Source: Candidatus Rifleibacteriota bacterium | GTDB lineage: Bacteria; Riflebacteria; Ozemobacteria; Ozemobacterales; Ozemobacteraceae | Direction of reading: 5' to 3' | NCBI GenBank assembly: GCA_029560455.1 | Contig: JAKQKW010000270.1 | Location: forward strand, 1 to 16,573 | DNA: 16,573 nucleotides | Shown here: positions 1-7,634 of the stretch, in pieces | How the letters are laid out: every line of letters starts with the position of its first letter | Numbering within the stretch: the first letter of the stretch is position 1 | Position numbers and translations under genes: made by a program | Notes under the pieces: model-generated | The model's input: only the letters and a program-made list of their open reading frames with translations | Told to the model about the DNA's origin: nothing | The model's database searches: none

Positions 1-723
1 GCCCGCCCGTCAATGGGTAAAACCGCCTTTTGTCTTAATATTGCTCAGTACGCCGCCTACCATTCACGAACTCCGGTCATGTTCTTTTCTCTTGAAATGA
101 ACCATCAGCAGCTGGTTACGCGTCTTTTGTGCTCTGAGGCAAGAATTGACGGCTCGAAAGTGCGGCGCGGCTATCTTGGCGATGAAGACTGGATGAAACT
201 CTCGCTCGCGGCCGGTGTTCTCGAAGATACACCGATTCTCATTGACGACATGCCGAATGCCAGCCTGCTCGAAATTCGCAGCAAAGCCCGCCGCGCCTTC
301 ACCCAGGAAAAGATCGGCATGATTATCATCGACTATCTGCAGCTGATCGCATGGTCAGGCAGCGAAAAGCCCGAGAGCCGCCAGCAGGAAGTATCGGCCA
401 TTTCCCGCAGTCTCAAGGGCCTGGCCCGTGAACTTGAAGTGCCTGTCATCTGTCTGTCTCAGCTTTCGCGTGCTGTTGAGTCGCGCACCGACCGCCGCCC
501 GATGCTTTCTGACCTGCGCGAATCTGGCGCCATCGAGCAGGATGCCGACGTGGTCATGTTTCTTTACCGCGACTGGTATTACAACAAAAAAGAAGAGAGC
601 AAGGGCAAAGGCGAAGTAATTATCGCCAAACAGCGCAACGGCCCGGTTGGCGCGGTTCAGCTGGCCTTCAACGAGAATTTCGCCCGTTTCGAAAATCTCG
701 AAATGATTCACACTGAATACTGA
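1..723 (+). CDS. dnaB: Replicative DNA helicase DnaB, C-terminal part (5' end outside window)
   Basis: This is the RecA-like motor domain of the hexameric helicase that unwinds DNA at the replication fork. The frame is open from base 1, so the visible part is 240 residues and the N-terminal domain and linker lie upstream. It opens inside the Walker A loop (ARPSMGKT, residues 1-8). SLEM follows at about 30-33, then Walker B (IIIDYLQL, about 107-115), the QLS motif near 153, and AKQRNG at about 209-214, which carries the arginine finger of the DnaB family. [14 protein letters not shown] is also typical of DnaB. The Walker A loop, a common intein site in DnaB, is uninterrupted here. The stop overlaps the next start by one base (TGATG), suggesting translational coupling. 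Identification is essentially certain. Only the true start is unknown. Confidence 0.97.
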   Translation, partial: ARPSMGKTAFCLNIAQYAAYHSRTPVMFFSLEMNHQQLVTRLLCSEARIDGSKVRRGYLGDEDWMKLSLAAGVLEDTPILIDDMPNASLLEIRSKARRAFTQEKIGMIIIDYLQLIAWSGSEKPESRQQEVSAISRSLKGLARELEVPVICLSQLSRAVESRTDRRPMLSDLRESGAIEQDADVVMFLYRDWYYNKKEESKGKGEVIIAKQRNGPVGAVQLAFNENFARFENLEMIHTEY

Positions 724-1340
724 TGCTCAATTCATTGATTGCCCTCGACCATCGCCTGTTCATGCTTCTGAACGGTGACCTCACCAACGGCTTTCTCGAC
801 TGGTTCATGCCGTTCATCACCGATGCCAAAACCTGGCTGCCATTCGTGCTTTTAGCATGGTTTCTCATGATCTGCCGCGGGGGAAAACGCCTGCGGGTGC
901 TGGCGCTGGCGCTGCTGCTGTCGGTGGGTGGCACTGACCTTTTCTGCGCCCGCGTTGTCAAGAAAGCAGTCGGAAGAACCCGTCCCTGCTCGCTCGAACA
1001 GACTGACAACTTTCGTTGCCGGCTGTTGTTGCCGGTTAAAACCAGCAAGTCGTTTCCTTCGAATCATTCAGCCAACACGGCGGCATTCGCCGTCGTCACC
1101 CTTATGATCTGTGGCTTCAAAGCCGGGTTGCCTTTGCTGATACTGGCATTTCTCGTGGGCTATTCAAGAATTTACGTCGGTGTGCATTTTCCTCTCGATG
1201 TCGCTGCCGGCTGGTTGTTTGGTGCCCTGATAGCCTGGCTGATCACCCGGCTGATTATCGCCCGGGCCAACCTGCAGGAATGCGCTGCCCAGCCCGAAAC
1301 TCTTTCGAATACAAAAACAGCCACAGACCAGACCAGCTGA
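723..1340 (+). CDS. PAP2-family membrane phosphatase
   Basis: This is an integral membrane phosphatase of the PAP2/lipid phosphatase superfamily, which hydrolyses phosphate from lipid substrates such as phosphatidic acid, undecaprenyl pyrophosphate or lipid A. All three signature motifs are visible in 205 residues: K80-x6-R87-P88, PSNH at 112-115, and SR at 148-149 followed by H155 and D159. The histidines of motifs 2 and 3 are the expected catalytic pair. Motif 2 has Asn where the consensus has Gly (PSGH). About five to six hydrophobic segments are seen (roughly 38-50, 58-73, 118-130, 134-147, 157-180), followed by a polar tail. The ATG shares one base with the dnaB stop, which fixes the start. 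The family is clear but the substrate cannot be read from sequence. The nearby lipid A and glycan genes make a lipid-carrier or lipid A phosphatase role plausible. Confidence 0.9.
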   Translation: MLNSLIALDHRLFMLLNGDLTNGFLDWFMPFITDAKTWLPFVLLAWFLMICRGGKRLRVLALALLLSVGGTDLFCARVVKKAVGRTRPCSLEQTDNFRCRLLLPVKTSKSFPSNHSANTAAFAVVTLMICGFKAGLPLLILAFLVGYSRIYVGVHFPLDVAAGWLFGALIAWLITRLIIARANLQECAAQPETLSNTKTATDQTS

Positions 1341-1371
1341 AAAGAAAATCAGTCTGCTGTCACATTTGAAT

Positions 1372-1391
1372 GGGCTGGCTTTTTCCAGTCC
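1372..1391 (+). terminator. Weak hairpin after the PAP2 gene, possible terminator
   Basis: GGGCTGG (1372-1378) can pair with CCAGTCC (1385-1391) through seven pairs, one of them G-T, closing a six-base loop CTTTTT. It lies 32 bases after the PAP2 stop. The T run sits in the loop and none follows the stem, so a factor-independent terminator is doubtful. Confidence 0.2.
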
Positions 1392-1486
1392 TGAGTCGGC
1401 ATCGGCCGGATCGAAGAGCTGCCATTACTTACTTTGGCACGGAATTCAGGAATTCAGTGCGATTGCCATGGCTGCAAAACAGCAGC

Positions 1487-1515
1487 TTCGAATTTTGTCG
1501 ATTCAGTGCTAAAAT
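1487..1515 (+). promoter_or_regulatory. Putative sigma-70-type promoter with extended -10
   Basis: A -10 box TAAAAT (1510-1515, five of six to consensus) is preceded by TG and one spacer base (1507-1509), the extended -10 form. The 17-base-spaced -35 position TTCGAA (1487-1492) is weak, as is usual with extended -10 promoters. Transcription would start near 1522, giving a leader of about 30 bases before the GTG at 1554. It would drive the exported-protein and glycosyltransferase genes independently of dnaB. Confidence 0.5.
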
Positions 1516-1553
1516 AGAGAGCGAAGGCATTTTATTCATTCGGAGGAACAGCA

Positions 1554-2306
1554 GTGCGAAAGACAATTTTACTGGTCATTCTTGCGTGTCTGCTGCTTTT
1601 GGTGCCACCGGCGCGTGCCTGTGACGTCAATCTGTTCTCGATCATTGCCGGAACCAGTAAAACTGATGCTTTCAGCGAAGGTATAACCGGTCTTGCCCAG
1701 GCCATCAGAAATCTGGGAGAAAATTATACCGAAGAAAAAAAAGCCGAAAAGTATCTTTTCGAGCTGATGTCACGCTGGGTTGATTTTTCGAGTGCCTTCA
1801 ACCAGTTTCCGCCCGAATGGGGAAAGCTTGACCCTGCCTGGGGCAGCAAATTCAGTGATCTTGGCCGCATTATCGGCGAAATCCGCCGCCAGCTGGATGT
1901 CGACCCGGTGCGTGCCCATGACGAAATGCTGCGCTTTTCACGCCGCCTGTCGTTTCTTTTTGAAGCGATGCCGAAAACTGACAGAGCCAGAGTGCTTCTC
2001 GATTTTACCCACAGCTTCGATGGTCTCTGGAGCGCACTGTTTGATCAGAATCACGACCTTCTGAAAGAAAACGCCCAGCTGCTTATCAACAGCTGTAAGG
2101 CGCTTCAGACACTGGTGGGCGAAAATGAAAAGTTTCTTGCAGCAAATATGGTGGCCTGGGCCGAGCAGATCAGGGTATTATCTACCCAGGTCAATGTTTT
2201 TAAGGCTGCAACGCTGCGCATGACGCTGACAGCTGCAGAGGCTGAATTTGTCAGTCTCAACGAAAAATTCTCGGCGTCAATACCCCATTCTGACCTGAAA
2301 AAATGA
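1554..2306 (+). CDS. Exported alpha-helical protein of unknown function
   Basis: I do not recognise the family. The 250-residue product starts at GTG, chosen because GGAGGA (1542-1547) lies six bases upstream and the frame then opens directly into a signal sequence. Residues 2-3 are RK, 5-17 are strongly hydrophobic, and ARA-C23 ends the segment. Cleavage could be by signal peptidase I after ARA. Lipidation at Cys23 is possible, but ARAC is a poor lipobox because it lacks Leu at -3. The mature part looks almost wholly helical, with regularly spaced hydrophobics, several aromatic-rich stretches (for example around residues 75-97), and no metal-binding or catalytic signature I can name. The stop overlaps the next gene's ATG by four bases (ATGA), so it is probably co-translated with the tandem glycosyltransferase. 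A periplasmic partner of glycan synthesis is a guess from position only. Confidence 0.85.
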   Translation: MRKTILLVILACLLLLVPPARACDVNLFSIIAGTSKTDAFSEGITGLAQAIRNLGENYTEEKKAEKYLFELMSRWVDFSSAFNQFPPEWGKLDPAWGSKFSDLGRIIGEIRRQLDVDPVRAHDEMLRFSRRLSFLFEAMPKTDRARVLLDFTHSFDGLWSALFDQNHDLLKENAQLLINSCKALQTLVGENEKFLAANMVAWAEQIRVLSTQVNVFKAATLRMTLTAAEAEFVSLNEKFSASIPHSDLKK

Positions 2307-4396
2307 AAATTTTCAAAATCATCAATGCCCTGACTCTCGGTGGTGCACAGTTTGTGGTGCTTGACCTGGCTCGCCGGGCCAGAGAAGAAGGGCATGAAGT
2401 CGAGATTGCCTGCTTTCGTGATGGTCCCCTTGGCGAAGTTCTTCGCAATGAGGGTTTCAAAGTTCACCTGCTTGGCGAAAAAATGCTTGATCTGCCGGCT
2501 TTTTTTCGCATCTTAATGCTGCTGCGCGCTTTCAGACCGGATATTGTTCACTCACATCTGTTCAGAGCCAGTTTCTGGGCACGTATTGCCTGTCTTTTTT
2601 CTCCTGCAACCCGACTTGTCACATCGGTCCATGGCTATGAAACCAGGACTTTTCATCATATTGAAAAGCTTTTGAGTCGCCTGTCAGACTATATTATCTT
2701 TCCGAGTCGCTTTTTGCGTGACTGGTATCGCGGCAATATCCGAAAACTGCGTTCTGATGAATGCAGCGTTATTTACCCGGGCGTTAACATCAGGCCCCCG
2801 GGCGTCAGCGCCATTGCTGCCGGGCCAGTGCGAATCGGAACTCTTTCCCGCCTGCACCCGGTGAAAGGCATCGATCGTCTGATCGAGGCCTGCGCTGAAC
2901 TGAAAAAACGTTCTGTGCCATTTTCGCTGATAATCGGCGGCGAAGGCCGACATCGGGCCGAACTTGAGGCGCTGGCGGCAAAGCTCGATGTCAGCAGGCA
3001 GTGCTTTTTCGCCGGCCAGGTAAGCGACCAGCGCGCATTTCTCGACGGCCTTGATATTTTCGTCGCCCCTTCCCGCCAGGAAGCCTTTGGTATTCATGTC
3101 TGTGAAGCCATGGAAAGGGCTCTGCCGATTGTCGGTGCCAGAGTGGGGGGCATTCCAGAGCTTGTCGAGCATGGCCAGACTGGTCTGCTGTTTGCTCCCG
3201 AGCGTCTGAACGAGCTCACCGATTGCCTCGAAAAACTTGCCAGCTCGCCTGGTTTTCGCAAGTCGGCCGGCGAAAAAGGTCGCTGTCGTGTCGAAACCTC
3301 GTTTAACCGACAGACCGGCATCGAAAAGCATCTTGAAATTTTTTCGCGGATGCTCAACAGGCAACCACACGCGCATTTTGCAGTTTCATCGGGCGAACTT
3401 GGCGGTGGCGAACGTCTGGCGCTTGGTTTGATGAAAAGTCTCATGGAAAGAGGCTGGCGCGTCTCGGCGACCTGCGCTGGTGCGCCACTCAGCGAGGCTC
3501 TCACATCGGCCGGTATTGAATACTCGACCAGCGAAATGTCGGCTGGCGGCTTTTTCTTTATGGCCCGACTGCTGCACGACCTCAGAGCTCTGCGGCCACA
3601 AATCGTCAGTTCGCATCTTAACCGTGCCAGTCTGATTTCAGGCATACTCGGCCGACTGACAGGTGTGCCGGTTGTTTCGCATGTGCATGGTCTTAACCAG
3701 AAAGTTTACTATCAATACAGCACCAGGCAGATTGCTGTTTCACAGGCGGTCTGCGATCACCTGCTCGATCAGGGAGCCAGCCCGCGCAATCTCTGTGTAA
3801 TCAAAAATGCCATTGCCGGGTCGGCGCTTTCACCACGGAAATCGCCCAAAAAGAAACTTCAGGTTGCGATAACCGCCAAACTTCACGCCAACAAGGGGCA
3901 TAGATGGGCCCTTGAAACCATTGCCGGTGAGGCTGATCGTTGTGGTGTCGACAGAATCCATATTTTTGGCGATGGACCTGAACGCGAAGCCCTTGAGAAG
4001 CTGTGCAGCAAGCTGCATTTAACCGGGATGGTCACCTTTTACGGCTTTGTTCCGCAGCCCGACCGTTATTACTCCGAAATCGATGTTGCTCTGCTGCCAT
4101 CGCTTGGCGAAGGCATACCGCTCAGCCTTCTTGAAACCATGCGTTTCGGAATTCCCTGCATTGCCACTGACATCGGCGGGATCCCCGAAATCATCAGAAA
4201 CGACGAAAACGGTCTGCTGATCAAACCAGGTGACGCTGATGCTCTGGTGCAGGCTTTTAAAAAGATCGCCATGCCTGAGGTCTATTCTCGCCTGAGCCAG
4301 GCTGCTATTGACCGTTTTGCGGCGATCAACGACTATGAAGGCATGGTCGATCAATTCGAAAACCTGCTGCGTCAGGAGTTGAGAGCTTGCTCCTGA
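2303..4396 (+). CDS. Tandem two-domain GT4 glycosyltransferase
   Basis: One 697-residue chain contains two complete GT-B folds of the GT4 family (retaining, nucleotide-sugar dependent), each about 345 residues and the length of a normal single enzyme. In domain 1 (about 1-352): acceptor-side GGAQ at 13-16, the nucleotide-binding loop SRLHPVKG (R183, K188), and the E-x7-E motif (E260/E268) in EAFGIHVCE. In domain 2 (about 355-697): GGGE at 367-370, TAKLHANKG at 524-532 (K531), and E603/E611 in EGIPLSLLE. Domain 2 has Lys526 where the conserved Arg of the R-x4-K pair is expected. Both domains repeat the SHLxRAS segment (84-90 and 437-443), suggesting duplication or fusion of related genes. The start overlaps the upstream stop by four bases, and the end overlaps the next gene by ten. 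The likely role is adding two successive sugars to a cytoplasmic lipid-linked glycan. Sugar specificity is unknown. Confidence 0.93.
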   Translation: MKIFKIINALTLGGAQFVVLDLARRAREEGHEVEIACFRDGPLGEVLRNEGFKVHLLGEKMLDLPAFFRILMLLRAFRPDIVHSHLFRASFWARIACLFSPATRLVTSVHGYETRTFHHIEKLLSRLSDYIIFPSRFLRDWYRGNIRKLRSDECSVIYPGVNIRPPGVSAIAAGPVRIGTLSRLHPVKGIDRLIEACAELKKRSVPFSLIIGGEGRHRAELEALAAKLDVSRQCFFAGQVSDQRAFLDGLDIFVAPSRQEAFGIHVCEAMERALPIVGARVGGIPELVEHGQTGLLFAPERLNELTDCLEKLASSPGFRKSAGEKGRCRVETSFNRQTGIEKHLEIFSRMLNRQPHAHFAVSSGELGGGERLALGLMKSLMERGWRVSATCAGAPLSEALTSAGIEYSTSEMSAGGFFFMARLLHDLRALRPQIVSSHLNRASLISGILGRLTGVPVVSHVHGLNQKVYYQYSTRQIAVSQAVCDHLLDQGASPRNLCVIKNAIAGSALSPRKSPKKKLQVAITAKLHANKGHRWALETIAGEADRCGVDRIHIFGDGPEREALEKLCSKLHLTGMVTFYGFVPQPDRYYSEIDVALLPSLGEGIPLSLLETMRFGIPCIATDIGGIPEIIRNDENGLLIKPGDADALVQAFKKIAMPEVYSRLSQAAIDRFAAINDYEGMVDQFENLLRQELRACS

Positions 4397-5484
4397 ACCC
4401 CCCTGTTTCTTTATCAACAGTGATTTTCGTGGCGCCGGTAATATTTTCGCGGCTGCAGCAACGCCACCAGGCTTTTGCCCGCGAACTCGCGGCGCTGGGC
4501 TTTCAAGTTTTTTTCGTCGAGCCCCTTATCAGTCCGGGCTGGTCAGCAGTAGCCGAGAATATTGTTGACCGTCTGACGGTTGTAAAACTCAGAGTGCCGT
4601 TTAAAGCTTCGTCTGTTCCGGCTTTGCAAAGAATTGTCTGCCGGCTTGCTGCAAAATTGTTAAAAAAGCAGCTTGATTGCAGGTTTTCACAGACGATTCT
4701 CTGGCTTGCCGAGCCTTCGCTGGCCGCTCTTACAGAATCATCATGGGGCCGTATTCTCTATGACCGCTGTGACCTGCATGGCAGCTTTCCCGGGCAGAAA
4801 AATTCCGTATGGCGACGTTATGAAACCGAGATCGAAAAAAGGGCTGATCTGATAAGTGTTTCACATCCTTTTCTTGCCGAATCAATCTCTTGCAGCCGCG
4901 ACAGGGTCGTTTTTGCGCCAAATGCCTGCTCAGAAGATTTTCTTGCCCAGAGGCGGGTAATCGCGGATAGCAGCCAATTCATGCCCAATAAAATCGATGA
5001 TTCTGCTCAGTCTGCGATCAGACTGGTTTCGTCAGGTGCCCACTACGAATGGGTTGATTGCGACTGGCTCAAGATGCTTGCCAGTCTTGACGGTATCGAA
5101 CTGCACATCGCCGGCACCGGCCGTGGCAAGACGTTCTTCGACCTGCTGCAGCTGCCGAATGTTAAAAATCACGGGCATCTCAATCACAAAGACCTGATGC
5201 AGCTTCTGGTTAACTGCCATATTGGCCTGATACCATTTCGTGATCTGCCTCTGATCAAGGGCGTCGATCCGATCAAGGCTTATGAATACGCTGCCTGCGG
5301 TCTTGAAGTCTGGTCGCCAGACCTGGCTTCTCTGCACGGTAATCCAATGATCAGCCGTTTTGTCGCAAATCCCGCTGCCGCTGTAGCAGCTCTCAAAGAA
5401 CACCGTTCTGCACCGCAACCCTTCACCGGGCCCATACCCGTCTGGAAAGAAAGGCTCGCCCCAATCCTTTCCCGCCTGCTGTAA
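4387..5484 (+). CDS. GT-B glycosyltransferase (TuaH-like/group 1)
   Basis: A 365-residue putative glycosyltransferase. The TTG start is supported by AGGAG at 4374-4378, eight bases upstream, and by the ten-base overlap with the preceding gene. The N-terminal half begins with a hydrophobic strand (TVIFVAPVIF, 11-20), then RHQAFARELAALGFQVFFVEP, the layout of GT-B enzymes resembling TuaH of teichuronic acid synthesis. YDRCDLHGSF (125-134) stands where these enzymes have a conserved Tyr-Asp segment. The C-terminal half carries the nucleotide-sugar site IGLIPF (279-284) and GVDPIKAYEYAACG (292-305). I do not see a clean E-x7-E, so the family is best given as GT-B, not firmly GT4. It is probably translated with the tandem GT4 protein and could add a further sugar to the same glycan. 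Acceptor and donor cannot be read from the sequence. Confidence 0.85.
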   Translation: MLLNPPVSLSTVIFVAPVIFSRLQQRHQAFARELAALGFQVFFVEPLISPGWSAVAENIVDRLTVVKLRVPFKASSVPALQRIVCRLAAKLLKKQLDCRFSQTILWLAEPSLAALTESSWGRILYDRCDLHGSFPGQKNSVWRRYETEIEKRADLISVSHPFLAESISCSRDRVVFAPNACSEDFLAQRRVIADSSQFMPNKIDDSAQSAIRLVSSGAHYEWVDCDWLKMLASLDGIELHIAGTGRGKTFFDLLQLPNVKNHGHLNHKDLMQLLVNCHIGLIPFRDLPLIKGVDPIKAYEYAACGLEVWSPDLASLHGNPMISRFVANPAAAVAALKEHRSAPQPFTGPIPVWKERLAPILSRLL

Positions 5485-5492
5485 CTTTTGCG

Positions 5493-5632
5493 GATTGCCG
5501 GGGCAATCGCGTTAAATTGCGTCATTCCCCGTTTATGCCCCGGAGAGTATAGGCTGGAATCTCGTCCATAAGGGGCGAAGGCATTTTGTGCAATCTCCAT
5601 TTGCGGGTTACTTGACGTTGCAGGCAATTTAA
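5493..5632 (+). other. Intergenic leader with competing inverted repeats
   Basis: The 163-base gap before the pyruvyl transferase gene is rich in complementary segments. GATTGC/GCAATC (5493-5498/5503-5508) forms a tight hairpin. CCGGGGCA (5498-5505) can pair with TGCCCCGG (5536-5543). GCCCC (5537-5541) can alternatively pair with GGGGC (5572-5576), enclosing GGA-GAG (5542-5547) paired to CTC-G-TCC (5561-5567). TTAAATTGC (5512-5520) is perfectly complementary to GCAATTTAA (5624-5632). Several of these exclude one another. There is no T run typical of a terminator. It matches no riboswitch class I can recall. A structured mRNA leader, a small RNA or chance remain open. Confidence 0.35.
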
Positions 5633-5647
5633 GTCAGTATATCGCCT

Positions 5648-6601
5648 ATGAAAATTCTCATTACCGGCTTTTTTGGTGAAGGAAACCTCGGCGACGAAAC
5701 GATTCTGCAGGCAATCTGCAGCTGTCTGCCCGCCGGCAGCAGTGCCACAGTTACCAGTGGCTCGCTGGCGCAGGGGCCGGCTGCACCGGTGCGTCGCCGT
5801 GGCCTGGCTTCATGGCCGGCGTATCTGCAGGCGGCCGCCGAAAGCCGTCATGCCGTGTTTTCTGGCGGCATCCTTCAGGACTGGTCATTTGAAGGGGTAA
5901 CCTGGTTTGCTCTGCGTCTGATCGCCGCTGCCGCCATGGGTTGCAAAACTTCGCTCTGGGGCGCCGGGGTTGGCCCGCTGCGCAGTCGTTGGGCCCGCAC
6001 CATCGTCAGCAGAGCTCTTCGCCGTGTCAGCCATGCCTGGTTGCGTGACCTCGAGTCGATAAAGCTGTTTGACGAGCTTGGACCGACAAAGGCTGAATTC
6101 GGCGCTGACTGGTCGTGGATTTTCCCGGTCAGGTGGCAGGCCGAGCCAAGACAGAATGGCCCGCTCGGTTTGAATCTCAGACCCTGGAAATCAGGCAATT
6201 TTACCGATCTTGTGGCGCATCAGCTTCGCCACAATGAACGCCAGATTATTGGCCTGGCTGCGCGTCGCGATGACATGACGGCAATCAGACAGCTGGCTCC
6301 GGGCGCATCGATTGTCAGACCGACTTCATTCTCTGAATTTGCCGAAGCCTGCAATAATCTTTCACACGGCCTGGCGATGCGTTATCATGCCGGTCTTGCA
6401 ATGATCAGAGCCGGCCTGCCGGTTAAACTTGCCGCATACGACACCAAGGTCATGGAACTGGCCACCGACGCCGGGATTCAAATTCTGCAGCAGAACCAGG
6501 TCGCCGATTTTCGTCAGGCCCGCCCGGGTTTCTGCACCGAAAACGAAGCAAGGCTGCAGAAAATGCGGGCAGCTTTTGAGAGCATGCTGGCGCAGGGTTG
6601 A
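5648..6601 (+). CDS. Polysaccharide pyruvyl transferase, CsaB-like
   Basis: This 317-residue enzyme belongs to the pyruvyl transferase family, which moves enolpyruvate from PEP onto a sugar to form a ketal. CsaB proteins do this on cell-wall polysaccharides that anchor SLH-domain S-layer proteins. Visible hallmarks in order are GNLGDE (12-17), SGGILQD (72-78), GAGVGP (105-110), RDLES (133-137), GADWSW (152-157), MRYHAG (244-249) and YDTKV (264-268), matching the CsaB pattern throughout at family-typical length. The ATG at 5648 has no good ribosome binding site, so initiation may depend on the leader upstream. The stop overlaps lpxK by one base (TGATG). Adjacent glycosyltransferases are the natural source of its acceptor glycan. 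Specificity as true CsaB, rather than another pyruvyl transferase, is inferred from overall pattern. Confidence 0.88.
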   Translation: MKILITGFFGEGNLGDETILQAICSCLPAGSSATVTSGSLAQGPAAPVRRRGLASWPAYLQAAAESRHAVFSGGILQDWSFEGVTWFALRLIAAAAMGCKTSLWGAGVGPLRSRWARTIVSRALRRVSHAWLRDLESIKLFDELGPTKAEFGADWSWIFPVRWQAEPRQNGPLGLNLRPWKSGNFTDLVAHQLRHNERQIIGLAARRDDMTAIRQLAPGASIVRPTSFSEFAEACNNLSHGLAMRYHAGLAMIRAGLPVKLAAYDTKVMELATDAGIQILQQNQVADFRQARPGFCTENEARLQKMRAAFESMLAQG

Positions 6602-7614
6602 TGATGCTTAAATTACTGACAAAGATCTATGGCTGCCTGACTGCTGCCGAACGAATTTTCTTTGCGACCTTCGATTTTCTTAAATACCGCCCGCAGGCAC
6701 GTGTAATCTCGGTTGGCAACCTGAGTATGGGTGGCACCGGTAAGACCCCGGTGCTGTTCGAGCTGCTTGCAGAGTTAAAGCAGCATCGCTGCTGCGTGCT
6801 TTCTCGCGGTTACCGCAGCCCCTGGGAACGAAGTTTTTACCATCTGCAGGGCAGGGGTCCGCACCCGCCTGAACTGACCGACGAAGCGCTGCTTCTTAAC
6901 TCCAGATTTCCTGAGGTTCCGGTTTTTCTTGGCAAGAACCGCCACCATGCGGCGATAATCGCAGAAAAACGTTTTAAGCCAGAACTGATGCTTCTTGACG
7001 ATGGTTTTCAATATCGCCGGCTGCAGAAAAGCGTTGATCTGGTGCTTTTTGACGCGATGGCTGATTTTTCTGAGGCGCAGTTGATACCTGCAGGCCGCCT
7101 GCGTGAGCCGGCCTGGCGTCTGCAGCAGGCACAGGCAATTCTGCTGACCAGGTGCGAAACCGCTTCGGCAGAAAAGCAGGCAGAATGGCTGTGCTGGCTG
7201 AAACAGCAGGCGCCGAAAGTGCCGGTAATCAGAGTACAAACCCTGTGCGACGGTCTGTATAACTGGTGTGGCAGCAGAATCGACGCCAAAAAAGAAGACA
7301 GGTTTTTTGCCTTTTCGGCGATCGGGCGCCCGGCGGGTTTTTACAGTCAGCTTAGCAGTCTTGGTCTGAACCTTACTGAAACTGCCGAATTCAGAGACCA
7401 TCACCGTTTCACTGCCGCAGAGCTGCAGACTCTTGCCACAAAAGCTGCGCAGAGCAATCTACGCCTGGTTTGCACCGAAAAGGATTTTTGCAAGATTCCA
7501 ACAGAAACAGCAGAACAGTTGCGCATTCTTACTCTGCGCATACGAACGCTGCCGGTTTCAGGGAAGACTTTCACCTCTGAGTTGGCCGCTCACGGCATCA
7601 ACCTGACAGAGTGA
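6601..7614 (+). CDS. lpxK: Tetraacyldisaccharide 4'-kinase (lipid A biosynthesis)
   Basis: LpxK phosphorylates the 4' position of the lipid A disaccharide-1-phosphate at the inner face of the cytoplasmic membrane, using ATP. The 337-residue product shows the family pattern: VGNLSMGGTGKTP with Walker A at 44-49, LSRGYRS (67-73), FLGKNRHHA (109-117), DDGFQYRRL (133-141), IPAGRLREP (162-170), FSAIGRP (238-244), FRDHHRF (264-270) and TEKD (292-295). The N-terminus (about 4-25) has the expected membrane-associating helix. I chose ATG 6601, which shares a base with the upstream stop. ATG 6604 sits better relative to AGGG at 6594-6597, and TTG 6598 is also in frame. The three differ by only one or two residues. 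The presence of LpxK is the best evidence that this organism makes lipid A. Confidence 0.96.
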   Translation: MMLKLLTKIYGCLTAAERIFFATFDFLKYRPQARVISVGNLSMGGTGKTPVLFELLAELKQHRCCVLSRGYRSPWERSFYHLQGRGPHPPELTDEALLLNSRFPEVPVFLGKNRHHAAIIAEKRFKPELMLLDDGFQYRRLQKSVDLVLFDAMADFSEAQLIPAGRLREPAWRLQQAQAILLTRCETASAEKQAEWLCWLKQQAPKVPVIRVQTLCDGLYNWCGSRIDAKKEDRFFAFSAIGRPAGFYSQLSSLGLNLTETAEFRDHHRFTAAELQTLATKAAQSNLRLVCTEKDFCKIPTETAEQLRILTLRIRTLPVSGKTFTSELAAHGINLTE

Positions 7615-7634
7615 GTCTCGATATTTCCTGATTG

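Noticed and set aside
1370..1624. An 84-codon plus-strand open frame before the exported protein gene.
   Set aside because: It has no ribosome binding site, no coherent protein character, and overlaps the signal sequence of the gene that does have a strong site.
1620..1660. The mature N-terminus CDVNLFSIIAG of the exported protein suggested a class II glutamine amidotransferase with N-terminal Cys.
   Set aside because: None of the later motifs of that fold are present and the rest of the protein is helical.
1521..5587. The 13-base sequence GCGAAGGCATTTT occurs at 1521-1533 and 5575-5587, both between genes.
   Set aside because: One or two 13-base matches are expected by chance in a window this size, and the surrounding bases do not match.
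5535..5610. A possible tRNA in the leader before the pyruvyl transferase gene.
   Set aside because: No T-loop TTCGA-type sequence, no anticodon arm of the right size and no matching seven-pair acceptor stem.
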